The notes under the pieces: generated by a model | What the model saw: the letters and a program-made list of their open reading frames with translations, nothing else | The model's database searches: none | Told to the model about the DNA's origin: nothing | Made by a program: the position numbers and the translations under genes | Source of the DNA: Chitinivorax sp. B | GTDB taxonomy: Bacteria > Pseudomonadota > Gammaproteobacteria > Burkholderiales > SCOH01 | Length of the DNA stretch: 64,000 nt | Direction: 5' to 3' | Assembly (NCBI RefSeq): GCF_005503445.1 | Contig: NZ_SCOH01000021.1 | Coordinates: 30,683 to 94,682 of the forward strand | Shown: positions 48,786 through 56,903 of the stretch, in pieces | Layout of the letters: every line of letters starts with the position of its first letter | Numbering within the stretch: the first letter of the stretch is position 1

Positions 48786-49723
48786 AGCAGGCCACCAAAG
48801 GTACGACGTGCAAGGCAAAGGTCTTCCCATGCACGGGCTTTATCCGGCAGGTTACGTAGTAGATAGGCTGGATGATAGGTAATGATCAGTGGCAGACCAT
48901 GGTATTGATGTACCCGGCCACGCAGGCTTCCGATACGGGCGTCACTCTTGGTCAGGCTTTGCGCCGCAAAGCGACCTAGTGCGACAATGATCTTGGGTTG
49001 AATCAACTCGATTTGTCTCAGCAGGAACGGTTCGCATTGTGCAACTTCATACGGGTCCGGGTCGCGGTTTTGCGGTGGACGACACTTGAGCACATTGGCA
49101 ATGAAGACGTTTTCCTGGCGTGTCAGACCTATACTACCCAACATGTTGTCCAGCAACTTGCCTGCAGGACCGACAAAAGGTTCAGCCCGTTTGTCCTCTT
49201 CGCTACCAGGTGCTTCGCCAACAATCAACCAGTCAGCTTGTGGATTACCTACCCCGAAAACCGTGTTTTTGCGGGATTCGCACAATTTACAGGCACGGCA
49301 GGTGGCCACTTGCTGTTGAAGCGCTGGCCAATCCAGTTGTTGAATGGTCTGAGTGCGGGCAGTAGTCTGAACCGACGTGGCCGCTGCCGGTACAACGGTT
49401 GCCATCTCAATGATCGATACACGAGGTGGTGGTGCGACACGCGGCGGAACACCTGCTGTTGATGTTAGAGGCACTGTCTGGGTGGCAGTACGTGGTGATA
49501 TCCTGCTGGGAGCTGGAGCTGGAGCTGGAGCTGGAGCTGGAGCTGGAGCTGGAGCTGGAGCTGGAGCTGGAGCTGGAGCTGGAGCTGGAGCTGGAGCTGG
49601 AGCTGTGACGATGGGGAGGGGCTCGTCTGCCATCAATATCCCATCTTCAACTGGCTCGCTACCACGCAACCGCCAAATCGGCCTCAGTCCCATTTCATTT
49701 AACAATAGCTGACGGCGGCTCAC
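48782..49723 (-). CDS. Uracil-DNA glycosylase family 4 with Ala-Pro repeat linker
   Basis: 313 residues. The catalytic part (about residue 130 on) is a family 4 [4Fe-4S] glycosylase: CRACKLC, GVGNPQADWLIVGEAPG, FVGPAGKLLDNML, KCRPPQNRDP, QCEPFL and ITYHPAYLLR. It removes uracil from DNA. The N-terminal part holds an unbroken Ala-Pro repeat (about residues 41-74) encoded by a DNA hexamer repeat, which should act as a flexible spacer. Starts in a 4-base overlap with rimI. Confidence 0.92.
   Translation of the reverse strand: MSRRQLLLNEMGLRPIWRLRGSEPVEDGILMADEPLPIVTAPAPAPAPAPAPAPAPAPAPAPAPAPAPAPAPSRISPRTATQTVPLTSTAGVPPRVAPPPRVSIIEMATVVPAAATSVQTTARTQTIQQLDWPALQQQVATCRACKLCESRKNTVFGVGNPQADWLIVGEAPGSEEDKRAEPFVGPAGKLLDNMLGSIGLTRQENVFIANVLKCRPPQNRDPDPYEVAQCEPFLLRQIELIQPKIIVALGRFAAQSLTKSDARIGSLRGRVHQYHGLPLIITYHPAYLLRNLPDKARAWEDLCLARRTFGGLL
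49511..49605. repeat. Hexanucleotide tandem repeat (AGCTGG)n
   Basis: 95 bases of uninterrupted AGCTGG repeat, close to 16 copies, inside the glycosylase gene. Its length is a multiple of three per unit, so slippage changes the number of Ala-Pro pairs without shifting frame. Confidence 0.97.
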
Positions 49724-50163
49724 AGCATCAACTCCATTAATATGGCATTTTCACGCCCGTGTTTGGCTGGATAGTAATTTCTTCGTTCACCTGTACGGTT
49801 AAACCCCATGGCATAGTAAAGCGTTTGCGCAACCTGGTTGGAATCGCGTACCTCAAGTAGCATGATGGCGGCGCCATGTGCACGGCTGGTCTCAATGGCA
49901 AACTCAAGTAATGCACGGCCCCAGCCCTTGCCTTGATGATGTTTGGCAATGCTGATGTTGAGCAGATGTGATTCGTCCACAATTGGTTGCATGATGCAGT
50001 AGCCAACCTGCGTGCCATCTTGACGGGCAACCCAGCAACTGTGACCTGCCTTGAGTGAATCCGCAAAATTACCGCGGGTCCATGGGTAAGGGTAGATCAG
50101 GTTCTCGATCGCAATCACGGCATCCAGATCGTTTTCCTGCATGCGTTCAAACTGCAGTGTCAT
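49720..50163 (-). CDS. rimI: Ribosomal protein bS18 (or related) N-alpha-acetyltransferase RimI
   Basis: GNAT enzyme of 147 residues that acetylates protein N-termini, classically S18. The acetyl-CoA motif is HHQGKGWGRALLEF; LLEVRDSNQVAQTLYYAMGFNRTGERRNYYP is the usual RimI C-terminal half. It overlaps both neighbours by four bases. tsaB-rimI linkage is common, reflecting links with tRNA threonylcarbamoylation in many genomes. Confidence 0.93.
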   Translation of the reverse strand: MTLQFERMQENDLDAVIAIENLIYPYPWTRGNFADSLKAGHSCWVARQDGTQVGYCIMQPIVDESHLLNISIAKHHQGKGWGRALLEFAIETSRAHGAAIMLLEVRDSNQVAQTLYYAMGFNRTGERRNYYPAKHGRENAILMELML

Positions 50164-50840
50164 TTGCGGGGTTGCTCATGCACGGTCAATGCAACCTTGT
50201 CGCGTAGATAAAGCAAGGTAGCTTCATGGGCTGGTTGCCCCTGTCCTGCAGCCAATGCACGGGCCGCCAGCGGAGCAATGGCTGTGGCAAGTGGATAACG
50301 ACTTGGGTCAGTGCCGATCAATTGAGTGCCATAACGGGTTTGCAGCATATCCGCGAAGGCTGTAAAGCCATTGCCGACCGCATACCAACTGTCGCCTGGC
50401 AGAGAAGGCGTGGTATCCGGATCATAAAGGCCGGGGGCAATCACAGTTTGCCAGCCATCGTGATTACGTTGATAGGCCGCGAAATACACCTGATTCATTC
50501 GTGCATCCATGCAGGTGATCACTTTCTCACCGCCACAATCCTGTGCCAGTGCCATCAGGCTATTGATGCCAACGACAGGTAAGTGATGAGCAAACGCCAA
50601 GCCCTGAATCAGGCCGCAGCCAATGCGAAGGCCCGTGAATGAACCCGGGCCATTACAGAAGGCCAAGCCATCGAGGTTGGCCAGATCGAGCCCGCTTTCA
50701 TCCAGCACTGCGCGGACCATCGGTAAGGTAAGTTCGGAATGTTTTTGTCCGGCATGGCATTCGCGACTCGTCACGACGCCATCGCGCCAACAGGCGACGG
50801 ACAAATGTTCGGTAGAGGTATCGAGAGCAAGTAGTTTCAC
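50160..50840 (-). CDS. tsaB: tRNA threonylcarbamoyladenosine biosynthesis protein TsaB
   Basis: ASKHA-fold subunit that scaffolds TsaD and TsaE in making t6A37 in tRNAs. 226 residues, with LALDTSTEHLSVA at the N-terminus, QKHSELTLPMVRAVL, and FCNGPGSFTGLRIGCGLIQGLA. The length and motifs fit TsaB and not the longer TsaD. First gene of a four-gene operon. Confidence 0.94.
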   Translation of the reverse strand: MKLLALDTSTEHLSVACWRDGVVTSRECHAGQKHSELTLPMVRAVLDESGLDLANLDGLAFCNGPGSFTGLRIGCGLIQGLAFAHHLPVVGINSLMALAQDCGGEKVITCMDARMNQVYFAAYQRNHDGWQTVIAPGLYDPDTTPSLPGDSWYAVGNGFTAFADMLQTRYGTQLIGTDPSRYPLATAIAPLAARALAAGQGQPAHEATLLYLRDKVALTVHEQPRK

Positions 50841-50936
50841 ACCTCGATTGTACCATTTTGCTGCATTCGGGCCTAAGTCCCGTTAACGATGGGTGATTGC
50901 GGGGGAGGTCTACCTACTATAAGTAACCACGATTGA

Positions 50937-50962
50937 TATGCTTTTAAGCATAGGTTTTTTTT
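50937..50962 (+). other. Terminator-like hairpin before the GGDEF gene
   Basis: TATGCTT and AAGCATA form a perfect stem followed by GG and eight T. No plus-strand gene ends upstream, so it may lie in the leader of the GGDEF gene or be a chance structure. Confidence 0.4.
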
Positions 50963-51074
50963 CCTGCACGCAAGCGTAAAGCGCGTTAGATTATTCGCAG
51001 CCGTGAGGGCGACGGCTATTGGCTGTTTTCGATCATCGCATCAGACAAGTAGCGTATTCCATACCCAATACACC

Positions 51075-52667
51075 ATGGCTTCCATACAGCGCCTGACCAC
51101 TGTGGCGCGGGAGCGCCGTACTCCTCTATACCGTCAACAGCGGCAAAGTGATGATGAACCGGCGCCCAGCGTGATGCTGAATGCTGACTTATGCATCGTT
51201 GCGCGCAACGAGGCGTTTTGCCATTGGGTCGGTTTGCCCGTTGCTACCATATCACAGGGTATGAATCTTTGTGACCTGACGGAGGCTTGTCCAAGGTTGA
51301 GCCAGCTGGTGCAGCTGATGACATCCACAACCGGGCGCCAACAAGGCAGCCCACTGTTTCAGATTCAAACACTGCTGGATGGCATGTACTGGGTGCAAAT
51401 ACAGCATGGTGACAGACTGCGTACTCGACGAGTGTTGACACCATCACATAGCGTTGCATTGGCGCAGGCCAGCATAGGGGTATGGGAGTACGATCCGGAC
51501 AACTATCAGTATAGTTGCGCCCCATCTTGGTGGGGTTGGTTGGGGTATCCACATGATTCCACTGCCTGTTATGAGTCGTTAGTACACCCTGATGATCTGG
51601 AATGTGTGAGGCGAACGCGCAGCGAATGTGTCAGCCATCGCTTACAACAGTTTGCCTGTGAACTGCGTGTCAAGGCAGCCTGCGGTACTTGGCGCTGGGT
51701 GTTGTCCCGTGGGCGACTGGTGGAACAGGATGGGCGCCACCGCTTGTTGGGGGTGGATGTCGATATCTCTGATTTGAAGGCAGCCAGCTCGCAACAACAA
51801 TTACTTGCATGTGTGGTGAATGTGATCCCGCTTGGCGTAATGGTGTCTGATGTGGCTGGCCGTATTCAGATGGTTAACGCTGCGTTCTGCAAAATTACCG
51901 GCTATCACGCTGAGGAGGTGCTGGGGCAATCGGCTGAGCTATTGAATTCCGGCATCCATCATGCCGTGTTCTTCCAGCATATGTGGTCAGCAGTCAATCG
52001 ACGTGGCACCTGGAGCGGTGAAGTGTGGAACCGTCGTAAGAATGGTGAGGTTTACCCGGAATGGATGACTTTGATTTGCCTGCGTGATCGCAATGAGCAA
52101 ATTACGCATTATGCCGCGGTATTCGAGGATATTACTGAACGTAAGCGCCAGGAAGAACGGATAACACATCAGGCCTATCATGATCCGTTGACGGATCTGC
52201 CCAATCGTTTGCTATTCAATGACAGATTGGAGCACGCGATTGCGCAGGCGCGTCGCATGCGTGAACGGGTTGGGGTGATGTTCATTGATCTGGATGGCTT
52301 CAAACCGATCAATGATCAGAATGGGCACGATGCGGGTGATGCCCTGTTGAAGCAATTCAGTCAGCGTTTACAAGCCTGTGTACGGGCGGGAGATACCATT
52401 GCACGATTGGCTGGTGATGAGTTCACTTTGATCGTACCGCATGTTAACTGCGAAGAAGATCTGGTTCCCATTGCGCAGAAGGTATTGCAGGCAGCGAATC
52501 TCCCATTTTTGGTGAATGGGCATCGGCTAAGTGTAGGGGCGAGCATTGGAATCAGCCTATTTCCCGATCATGGCGACAATCCGCTGACATTGCTCAAACA
52601 TGCAGATCAGGCGATGTATATGGCCAAGCATGCTGGCCGTCGTACTTGGAGGATCTATCCGGGTTGA
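51075..52667 (+). CDS. PAS-domain diguanylate cyclase
   Basis: Predicted soluble c-di-GMP synthase of 530 residues. Three PAS-like modules: a weak one (about 30-110), a PAS_3-type (about 125-235, WWGWLGYP, LVHPDDL) and a third (about 240-360, NVIPLGVMVSD, FCKITGYHAEEV). The GGDEF domain reads AGDEF at the signature, a variant known to be active in some enzymes, and the inhibitory I-site RAGD lies five residues before it. Start uncertain: GTG at 51003 and ATG at 51075 both lack a clear ribosome site. Confidence 0.87.
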   Translation: MASIQRLTTVARERRTPLYRQQRQSDDEPAPSVMLNADLCIVARNEAFCHWVGLPVATISQGMNLCDLTEACPRLSQLVQLMTSTTGRQQGSPLFQIQTLLDGMYWVQIQHGDRLRTRRVLTPSHSVALAQASIGVWEYDPDNYQYSCAPSWWGWLGYPHDSTACYESLVHPDDLECVRRTRSECVSHRLQQFACELRVKAACGTWRWVLSRGRLVEQDGRHRLLGVDVDISDLKAASSQQQLLACVVNVIPLGVMVSDVAGRIQMVNAAFCKITGYHAEEVLGQSAELLNSGIHHAVFFQHMWSAVNRRGTWSGEVWNRRKNGEVYPEWMTLICLRDRNEQITHYAAVFEDITERKRQEERITHQAYHDPLTDLPNRLLFNDRLEHAIAQARRMRERVGVMFIDLDGFKPINDQNGHDAGDALLKQFSQRLQACVRAGDTIARLAGDEFTLIVPHVNCEEDLVPIAQKVLQAANLPFLVNGHRLSVGASIGISLFPDHGDNPLTLLKHADQAMYMAKHAGRRTWRIYPG

Positions 52668-52719
52668 CCGGCGAAGTAGGTGGCGAAGCTTGCATGGCCC
52701 CAACGCATATACAGCAAGG

Positions 52720-52869
52720 CTATCCGCGATGACGGATGGCTGATTCTTCTTCTTTGACGTGCTTACGAACGAACCAGCCAATATAGCCTGCCATGCCGAT
52801 GATGAATGCGATCACGATCGCACTCATGATTCCTACATCTGACGAGAATAGCTCTTTCCACAGTTCCAT
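52720..52869 (-). CDS. DUF3149 family single-span membrane protein
   Basis: 49 residues, too short for most gene finders. It begins MELWKELFSSDVGIMSAIVI, has one membrane helix (about 14-34) and a charged basic then acidic tail (VRKHVKEEES). AAGGAG lies at ideal distance before the ATG at 52869. The start pattern matches the DUF3149 family of small proteobacterial membrane proteins, whose function is unknown. Confidence 0.8.
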   Translation of the reverse strand: MELWKELFSSDVGIMSAIVIAFIIGMAGYIGWFVRKHVKEEESAIRHRG

Positions 52870-52956
52870 GATCGACTCCTTGCTGAAATAACCACTTCTT
52901 TTTAATGGTTATACGCTTGATGCCATGGATGTGGATTGACGTAAATCAACAGTCGC

Positions 52957-53253
52957 TTATTTCCATTCGTCCAGCTGCCACCAGATGGTGCGACTGACGG
53001 TGACACCGGATGGAAAGTGCTCCAGAAAATCTGCCCGGAAATCCGGTGCAAAGTCATCCAGATAGCGATTCAGCTCAATCTTGGCCCGTGCTTGATAGCG
53101 GGTACGGAAACGGCCTGCTTCTTCTTCCTCAAACGTGATGGAGGTAAAGCAACCTGTATCAAAAATATCCGGAATGTGGCGGTGGCGCATGAAATCGGCA
53201 ACGGCTTCGCGCCATTCCTCGTCTACTTCCAGGGTAACTTCGTAAGTTAACAT
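52957..53253 (-). CDS. DUF4286 family protein
   Basis: 98-residue cytoplasmic protein: LTYEVTLEVDEEW, a FMRHRHIPDIFDTGCF middle and a YLDDFAPDFRADFLEHFP end, patterns of the uncharacterised DUF4286 family. The fold looks ferredoxin-like (alternating strands and helices; inference). It is divergent from rlmM with only about 50 bases between starts, so promoters must overlap. Confidence 0.85.
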   Translation of the reverse strand: MLTYEVTLEVDEEWREAVADFMRHRHIPDIFDTGCFTSITFEEEEAGRFRTRYQARAKIELNRYLDDFAPDFRADFLEHFPSGVTVSRTIWWQLDEWK

Positions 53254-53302
53254 GCTGGGCCTTTGCGAACGTATAATTGATCAATTTTCTCCGTTTCCCG
53301 CC

Positions 53303-54382
53303 ATGGCCGCAAACTTCATTCCCGTTTCTCTCCTCGTTTACTGCCGCCCCGGTTTTGAACCGGAAGCTGCAGCTGAATTGATTGAACTGACCAGCATGCA
53401 GGGGCTGACTGGCCAAGTAAAAGCGGTGGCCAACGAGGGTTTTGTGCAATGGCTACCCGCTGATCGTAATGCGTTTCAGCGCCATGCAAGCCGTTTGCGG
53501 TTCGACGAGCTGATGTTTGCCAGGCAATTGTTGTTGGCAGGCGATTGGATAGAAACTGGTGAGCAGGACCGGGTGACACCAGTGTTGAACGCATTGGCGG
53601 GCCATGCTGGCCCGTTTGCAGAACTGTGGCTGGAAAGCCCAGATACCAATGATGGTAAGGCATTGTCCAGCTTCTTCAAGCGCTTTCAGCCAAAACTGGA
53701 AGATGCCTTACGACAGCGTGGCAAACTACCTGAGACAGCGGGGGCAAATCGCCCTCGGCTGCATTTGTTCTGGGTGGACAAGCAACATTGCATTCCTAGC
53801 ATTTCGCTGGCAGGCAATCGTAGCGAATGGCCGATGGGTATTCCCCGTTTGAAAATGCCTCATGATGCGCCCAGCCGGTCCACGCTGAAGTTGGCTGAGG
53901 CGCTGACTGTCTTGATGAGTGATACCGAGTTGCGCGAACGTATGCGGGCAGGTCAGCGTGCTGTCGACTTGGGTGCAGCCCCTGGTGGCTGGACGTGGCA
54001 ACTGGTCAATCGTGGCTTGCGTGTGACAGCCATCGATAACGGCCCGTTGAAAGGCAGCCTAGTTGATGATCCATTGGTTCAACATTTACGTGTCGATGGT
54101 TTTAAGTTTCGCCCCAAGAAACCAGTGGATTGGTTGGTCTGTGACATGGTCGAAAAACCCTCCCGCATTGCTCAGTTGATTGCGGGATGGCTGGCTGATG
54201 GCGATGCTAGGCAGGCTATTTTCAACTTGAAGCTACCGATGAAAAAACGCTTTGACGAAATTCACAAATGCATCGGGCTGATTGACAATATCATGCAGCG
54301 TGCAGGTATGCCTTATCTTTTGCGTATCAGGCAGTTGTACCATGATCGCGAAGAGGTGACTTGCCTGCTTGCAAGGCGCTGA
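53303..54382 (+). CDS. rlmM: 23S rRNA (cytidine(2498)-2'-O)-methyltransferase RlmM
   Basis: 359 residues. N-terminal RNA-binding THUMP-like part (1-180), then a Rossmann methyltransferase domain with the SAM motif VDLGAAPGGWTWQL (about 214-227), CDMVEKP and FNLKLPMKKR, whose catalytic Lys fits the K-D-K-E tetrad of 2'-O-methyltransferases. Start at the ATG at 53303, where family similarity begins; the upstream extension of the frame overlaps the DUF4286 gene start. Confidence 0.94.
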   Translation: MAANFIPVSLLVYCRPGFEPEAAAELIELTSMQGLTGQVKAVANEGFVQWLPADRNAFQRHASRLRFDELMFARQLLLAGDWIETGEQDRVTPVLNALAGHAGPFAELWLESPDTNDGKALSSFFKRFQPKLEDALRQRGKLPETAGANRPRLHLFWVDKQHCIPSISLAGNRSEWPMGIPRLKMPHDAPSRSTLKLAEALTVLMSDTELRERMRAGQRAVDLGAAPGGWTWQLVNRGLRVTAIDNGPLKGSLVDDPLVQHLRVDGFKFRPKKPVDWLVCDMVEKPSRIAQLIAGWLADGDARQAIFNLKLPMKKRFDEIHKCIGLIDNIMQRAGMPYLLRIRQLYHDREEVTCLLARR

Positions 54383-54436
54383 CACATAGCGTGCACCACC
54401 AATTTCATTCACGACAGGATGCTTGTTTCCCGGTGG

Positions 54437-55312
54437 TCACGATTTCGAGCAACTGACCATGTCCCCATCTTTAAGGATCAACAGACTCTCGAAGTTGCCA
54501 TCCAGATTCGTCGAAAGGGTATAGCTACCTCCCGATTGGTTCGGAAAGGTGTAGCTAATACCCGGGTTATTACCGTCATCACTGACGGAAATGTTTTCGT
54601 TGAGACGTTTGTCATTGGCGGTGTACTTCTCCTGCCCTATCACCAACGTGGAATTGCTGGCTTCAATCTCCAATTTGCCTTTGCTTTCCCCCTTTATTGT
54701 GATGCATGCAGTCGAGACTTTGGCAAAGTTGACATGGGGCATGACCTCTGCCCAGACATTGGTGGTGAATGCTGCAGGGGTTGGGCCTGCGCAGCCAATA
54801 CCAACGGAGCCGGATGGCTGTGTATCATTGGTCAGCGTTGCCCCTGACAGGGTGCCATCCAGGGTGGCTACCCCCAGCAAGTATGTTCTGCCACCGTTGA
54901 CTGGATCTTTCAGATCAAATTTGGATGCCAACTGTGTTCGCTGTCGATCAATCAGTACACCGAACTCGCTGGATAGGGCCGTGACATAGTTCACACTGCC
55001 ACGGCTAGATTTGATCGAGCCGTCTGCACCCAATGAAATGCTTTCACCCTTGGCGAGACCTTCAAGTTCGTTGCCTTTGTAATAGCTACAGTTTTCTGCA
55101 TAAGTGCCAGCCAGCATTTTACTGATGACGAGCTTGATTGCCGGTCTGATGTCTCTACTGTTGTTCTGGGATGGTAAAGCCGAGTTGGCATTGGTTTTCA
55201 CAACAGGCTGATGGTCTGAGGCAGAGGGTGCTGTCTGCTGGTCACAGGCAGACAGCAGCAAGCATGAGGTCAGGCTGGCGACAACATGCAGCGCGTGGTG
55301 TGTTCTGGACAT
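54437..55312 (-). CDS. Lipoprotein of unknown function
   Basis: 291 residues beginning with a signal peptide and lipobox LLSAC (Cys near residue 21). The mature part is low-complexity Ser/Asn/Thr-rich with predicted beta strands and several cysteines (NCSYYKG, GIGCAG, STACITIKG, VSCSKS) that could form disulfides. No family recognised. The ATG at 55312 is chosen because it gives a proper lipoprotein signal; the frame is open 62 codons upstream without one. It looks monocistronic. Confidence 0.72.
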   Translation of the reverse strand: MSRTHHALHVVASLTSCLLLSACDQQTAPSASDHQPVVKTNANSALPSQNNSRDIRPAIKLVISKMLAGTYAENCSYYKGNELEGLAKGESISLGADGSIKSSRGSVNYVTALSSEFGVLIDRQRTQLASKFDLKDPVNGGRTYLLGVATLDGTLSGATLTNDTQPSGSVGIGCAGPTPAAFTTNVWAEVMPHVNFAKVSTACITIKGESKGKLEIEASNSTLVIGQEKYTANDKRLNENISVSDDGNNPGISYTFPNQSGGSYTLSTNLDGNFESLLILKDGDMVSCSKS

Positions 55313-55530
55313 TTGGGCAACGACTTTCGTGGTTTTATACAATCTGGCTATGGAGATTTCCGGCAGGCAACGGCTGCTGGCGCTGGTGGCCGATGCGGAA
55401 AATGTCCAAACAATGTGATGGATATGATAATGGCATTTTCCGTTGCCGGGAAGATGTGGATTGCAATGGCGTCTTGTTTCTCTTAGCCTTGAAGTCATAC
55501 GTTGTGATCAAGTAGAGGGGGAACATCAGC

Positions 55531-55965
55531 ATGTTGAGGGAATTCAAAGAGTTTGCGATGCGCGGCAATGTCATCGATCTGGCTGTCGGTGTGGTGATTG
55601 GCGGTGCATTCGGCAAGATTGTCGACTCGCTGGTCAAAGATGTGATCATGCCGCCGATCGGATTGATTCTTGGTAAGGTGGATTTCACCAATTTGTTCAT
55701 CACCCTGAAGGAAGGTACCAAGGTTGCGGGGCCCTATGAAACGCTAGACGCCGCTCAGAAGGCTGGTGCAGTTACCTTGAACCTGGGTGTTTTTGCCAAT
55801 GTGCTGGTCAGTTTCGTGATTGTGGCATTTGCGATTTTCATCCTGATCAAAGGAATCAACAAGATCAAGCGAGAGCAGGCGGCGGCTGTGGCCGAGCCAC
55901 CTGCAACCCCTGAAGAAATCCTGTTGTTGCGCGAGATTCGGGATTCACTGAAGAAGCAACAGTGA
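55531..55965 (+). CDS. mscL: Large-conductance mechanosensitive channel MscL
   Basis: Homopentameric inner-membrane emergency valve against hypo-osmotic shock. 144 residues: N-terminal [20 protein letters not shown] amphipathic helix and TM1 (to about 45), a periplasmic loop, TM2 (about 85-110) and a C-terminal helical bundle ending in [16 protein letters not shown]. Slightly longer than E. coli MscL (136). Its stop overlaps the start of the next gene. Confidence 0.96.
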   Translation: MLREFKEFAMRGNVIDLAVGVVIGGAFGKIVDSLVKDVIMPPIGLILGKVDFTNLFITLKEGTKVAGPYETLDAAQKAGAVTLNLGVFANVLVSFVIVAFAIFILIKGINKIKREQAAAVAEPPATPEEILLLREIRDSLKKQQ

Positions 55966-56441
55966 GTAAGATCCCATCCAATTCGGTACCAACGCCAAGT
56001 ACAACGCAACTGGAAAGGGAGTTGCGGCAGCAGATTCCACTGGTGGATGCCATGCAATTGCAAGTCGTATCTGTTGCAGATGAGCGTGTGGTTCTGCAAG
56101 CACCGCTGTTACCCAATATCAATCCGCACGGGACAGTATTTGCTGGTAGCGCGGCATCGGTGGCGATTTTGGCTGCCTGGAGTCTGTTGCACACGCATCT
56201 GCAGCGCCTGGGTGTGGACTGTCAGCTGGTGCTGCAACGCAATCACATGGAGTATGAACTGCCAATCAATGACACGTTCAAGGCTGAAGCTCAGTATCTG
56301 GAAACTGCAGATTGGCCACGTTTTATCTCCATGTTGCAACGTAGAGGTCGTGCACGAATCGCCATGAAATCAACTTTGACCTGTGGTGCTCAGATCGTGG
56401 CGCATTTTGAAGGGGAGTTCGTGGCACTGGCGAGGAGCTAA
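55962..56441 (+). CDS. YiiD C-terminal-type thioesterase domain protein
   Basis: 159 residues with the hot-dog-fold pattern of the YiiD_C putative thioesterase family ([23 protein letters not shown], then [15 protein letters not shown]). The GTG start at 55962 shares bases with the mscL TGA (GTGA). Thioesterase activity and substrate are predicted from family only. The link with mscL is by operon, not by known function. Confidence 0.78.
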   Translation: MSKIPSNSVPTPSTTQLERELRQQIPLVDAMQLQVVSVADERVVLQAPLLPNINPHGTVFAGSAASVAILAAWSLLHTHLQRLGVDCQLVLQRNHMEYELPINDTFKAEAQYLETADWPRFISMLQRRGRARIAMKSTLTCGAQIVAHFEGEFVALARS

Positions 56442-56486
56442 CCTCTCCATCCGGTACGGTTTGAGAGGGGCGTATCACGTAACGGT

Positions 56487-56903
56487 CTATGCCAGGCTAC
56501 CTGCCAATACACTGGTGATCAACTGCAATACCAATGCCCAGCGTTGTCGGGCGAACCATGTCAATGCACCCGCGTGGCGACAAGCTTCTTCTCTGGGGGG
56601 CAGCGTACGTCCCGTCAGTTTGCCAAGCACTTGGTCGTGTGCTTCCCAATTGCTTTGAGAGCTGGCCATGATACGGAACAGTTCCGCATCCAGGCTGACA
56701 CGGATGCCGCAATAGCACTGCACCAGGCCCGCAATTAGGGCGGTGACCAACGATACCTGCCTTGCTAACGGCAGCATATGACCAGTCAACCACACCAACC
56801 AACCCGCCAATGATAGGCATAGCGATAACGCCATCAACCACCGCCCCTGACTGAGCAAGGTGGCGAGTATCTGGCGTTCCAACTGCGGCGAAGCCTGGGT
56901 CAT
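56487..56903 (-). CDS. Small membrane protein, last gene of ynb-like lipid operon
   Basis: 138 residues with two close hydrophobic segments (about 22-40 and 45-65) and a hydrophobic C-terminal end. No family recognised. It overlaps the PAP2/phosphatase fusion gene by four bases, so it belongs to the same operon. It has no counterpart in the E. coli ynbABCD cluster as I know it. Confidence 0.7.
   Translation of the reverse strand: MTQASPQLERQILATLLSQGRWLMALSLCLSLAGWLVWLTGHMLPLARQVSLVTALIAGLVQCYCGIRVSLDAELFRIMASSQSNWEAHDQVLGKLTGRTLPPREEACRHAGALTWFARQRWALVLQLITSVLAGSLA

Noticed and set aside
49426..49608. Leu-Glu repeat frame on the plus strand
   Set aside because: Another reading of the same repeat with no start context or supporting sequence outside it.
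49377..49712. Gly-Ala repeat protein on the plus strand
   Set aside because: Produced by the hexamer repeat read in the other direction; the real gene is the minus-strand glycosylase.
50881..51002. Possible c-di-GMP riboswitch before the GGDEF gene
   Set aside because: No GEMM-type conserved core was found; only a short hairpin with a T run is present.
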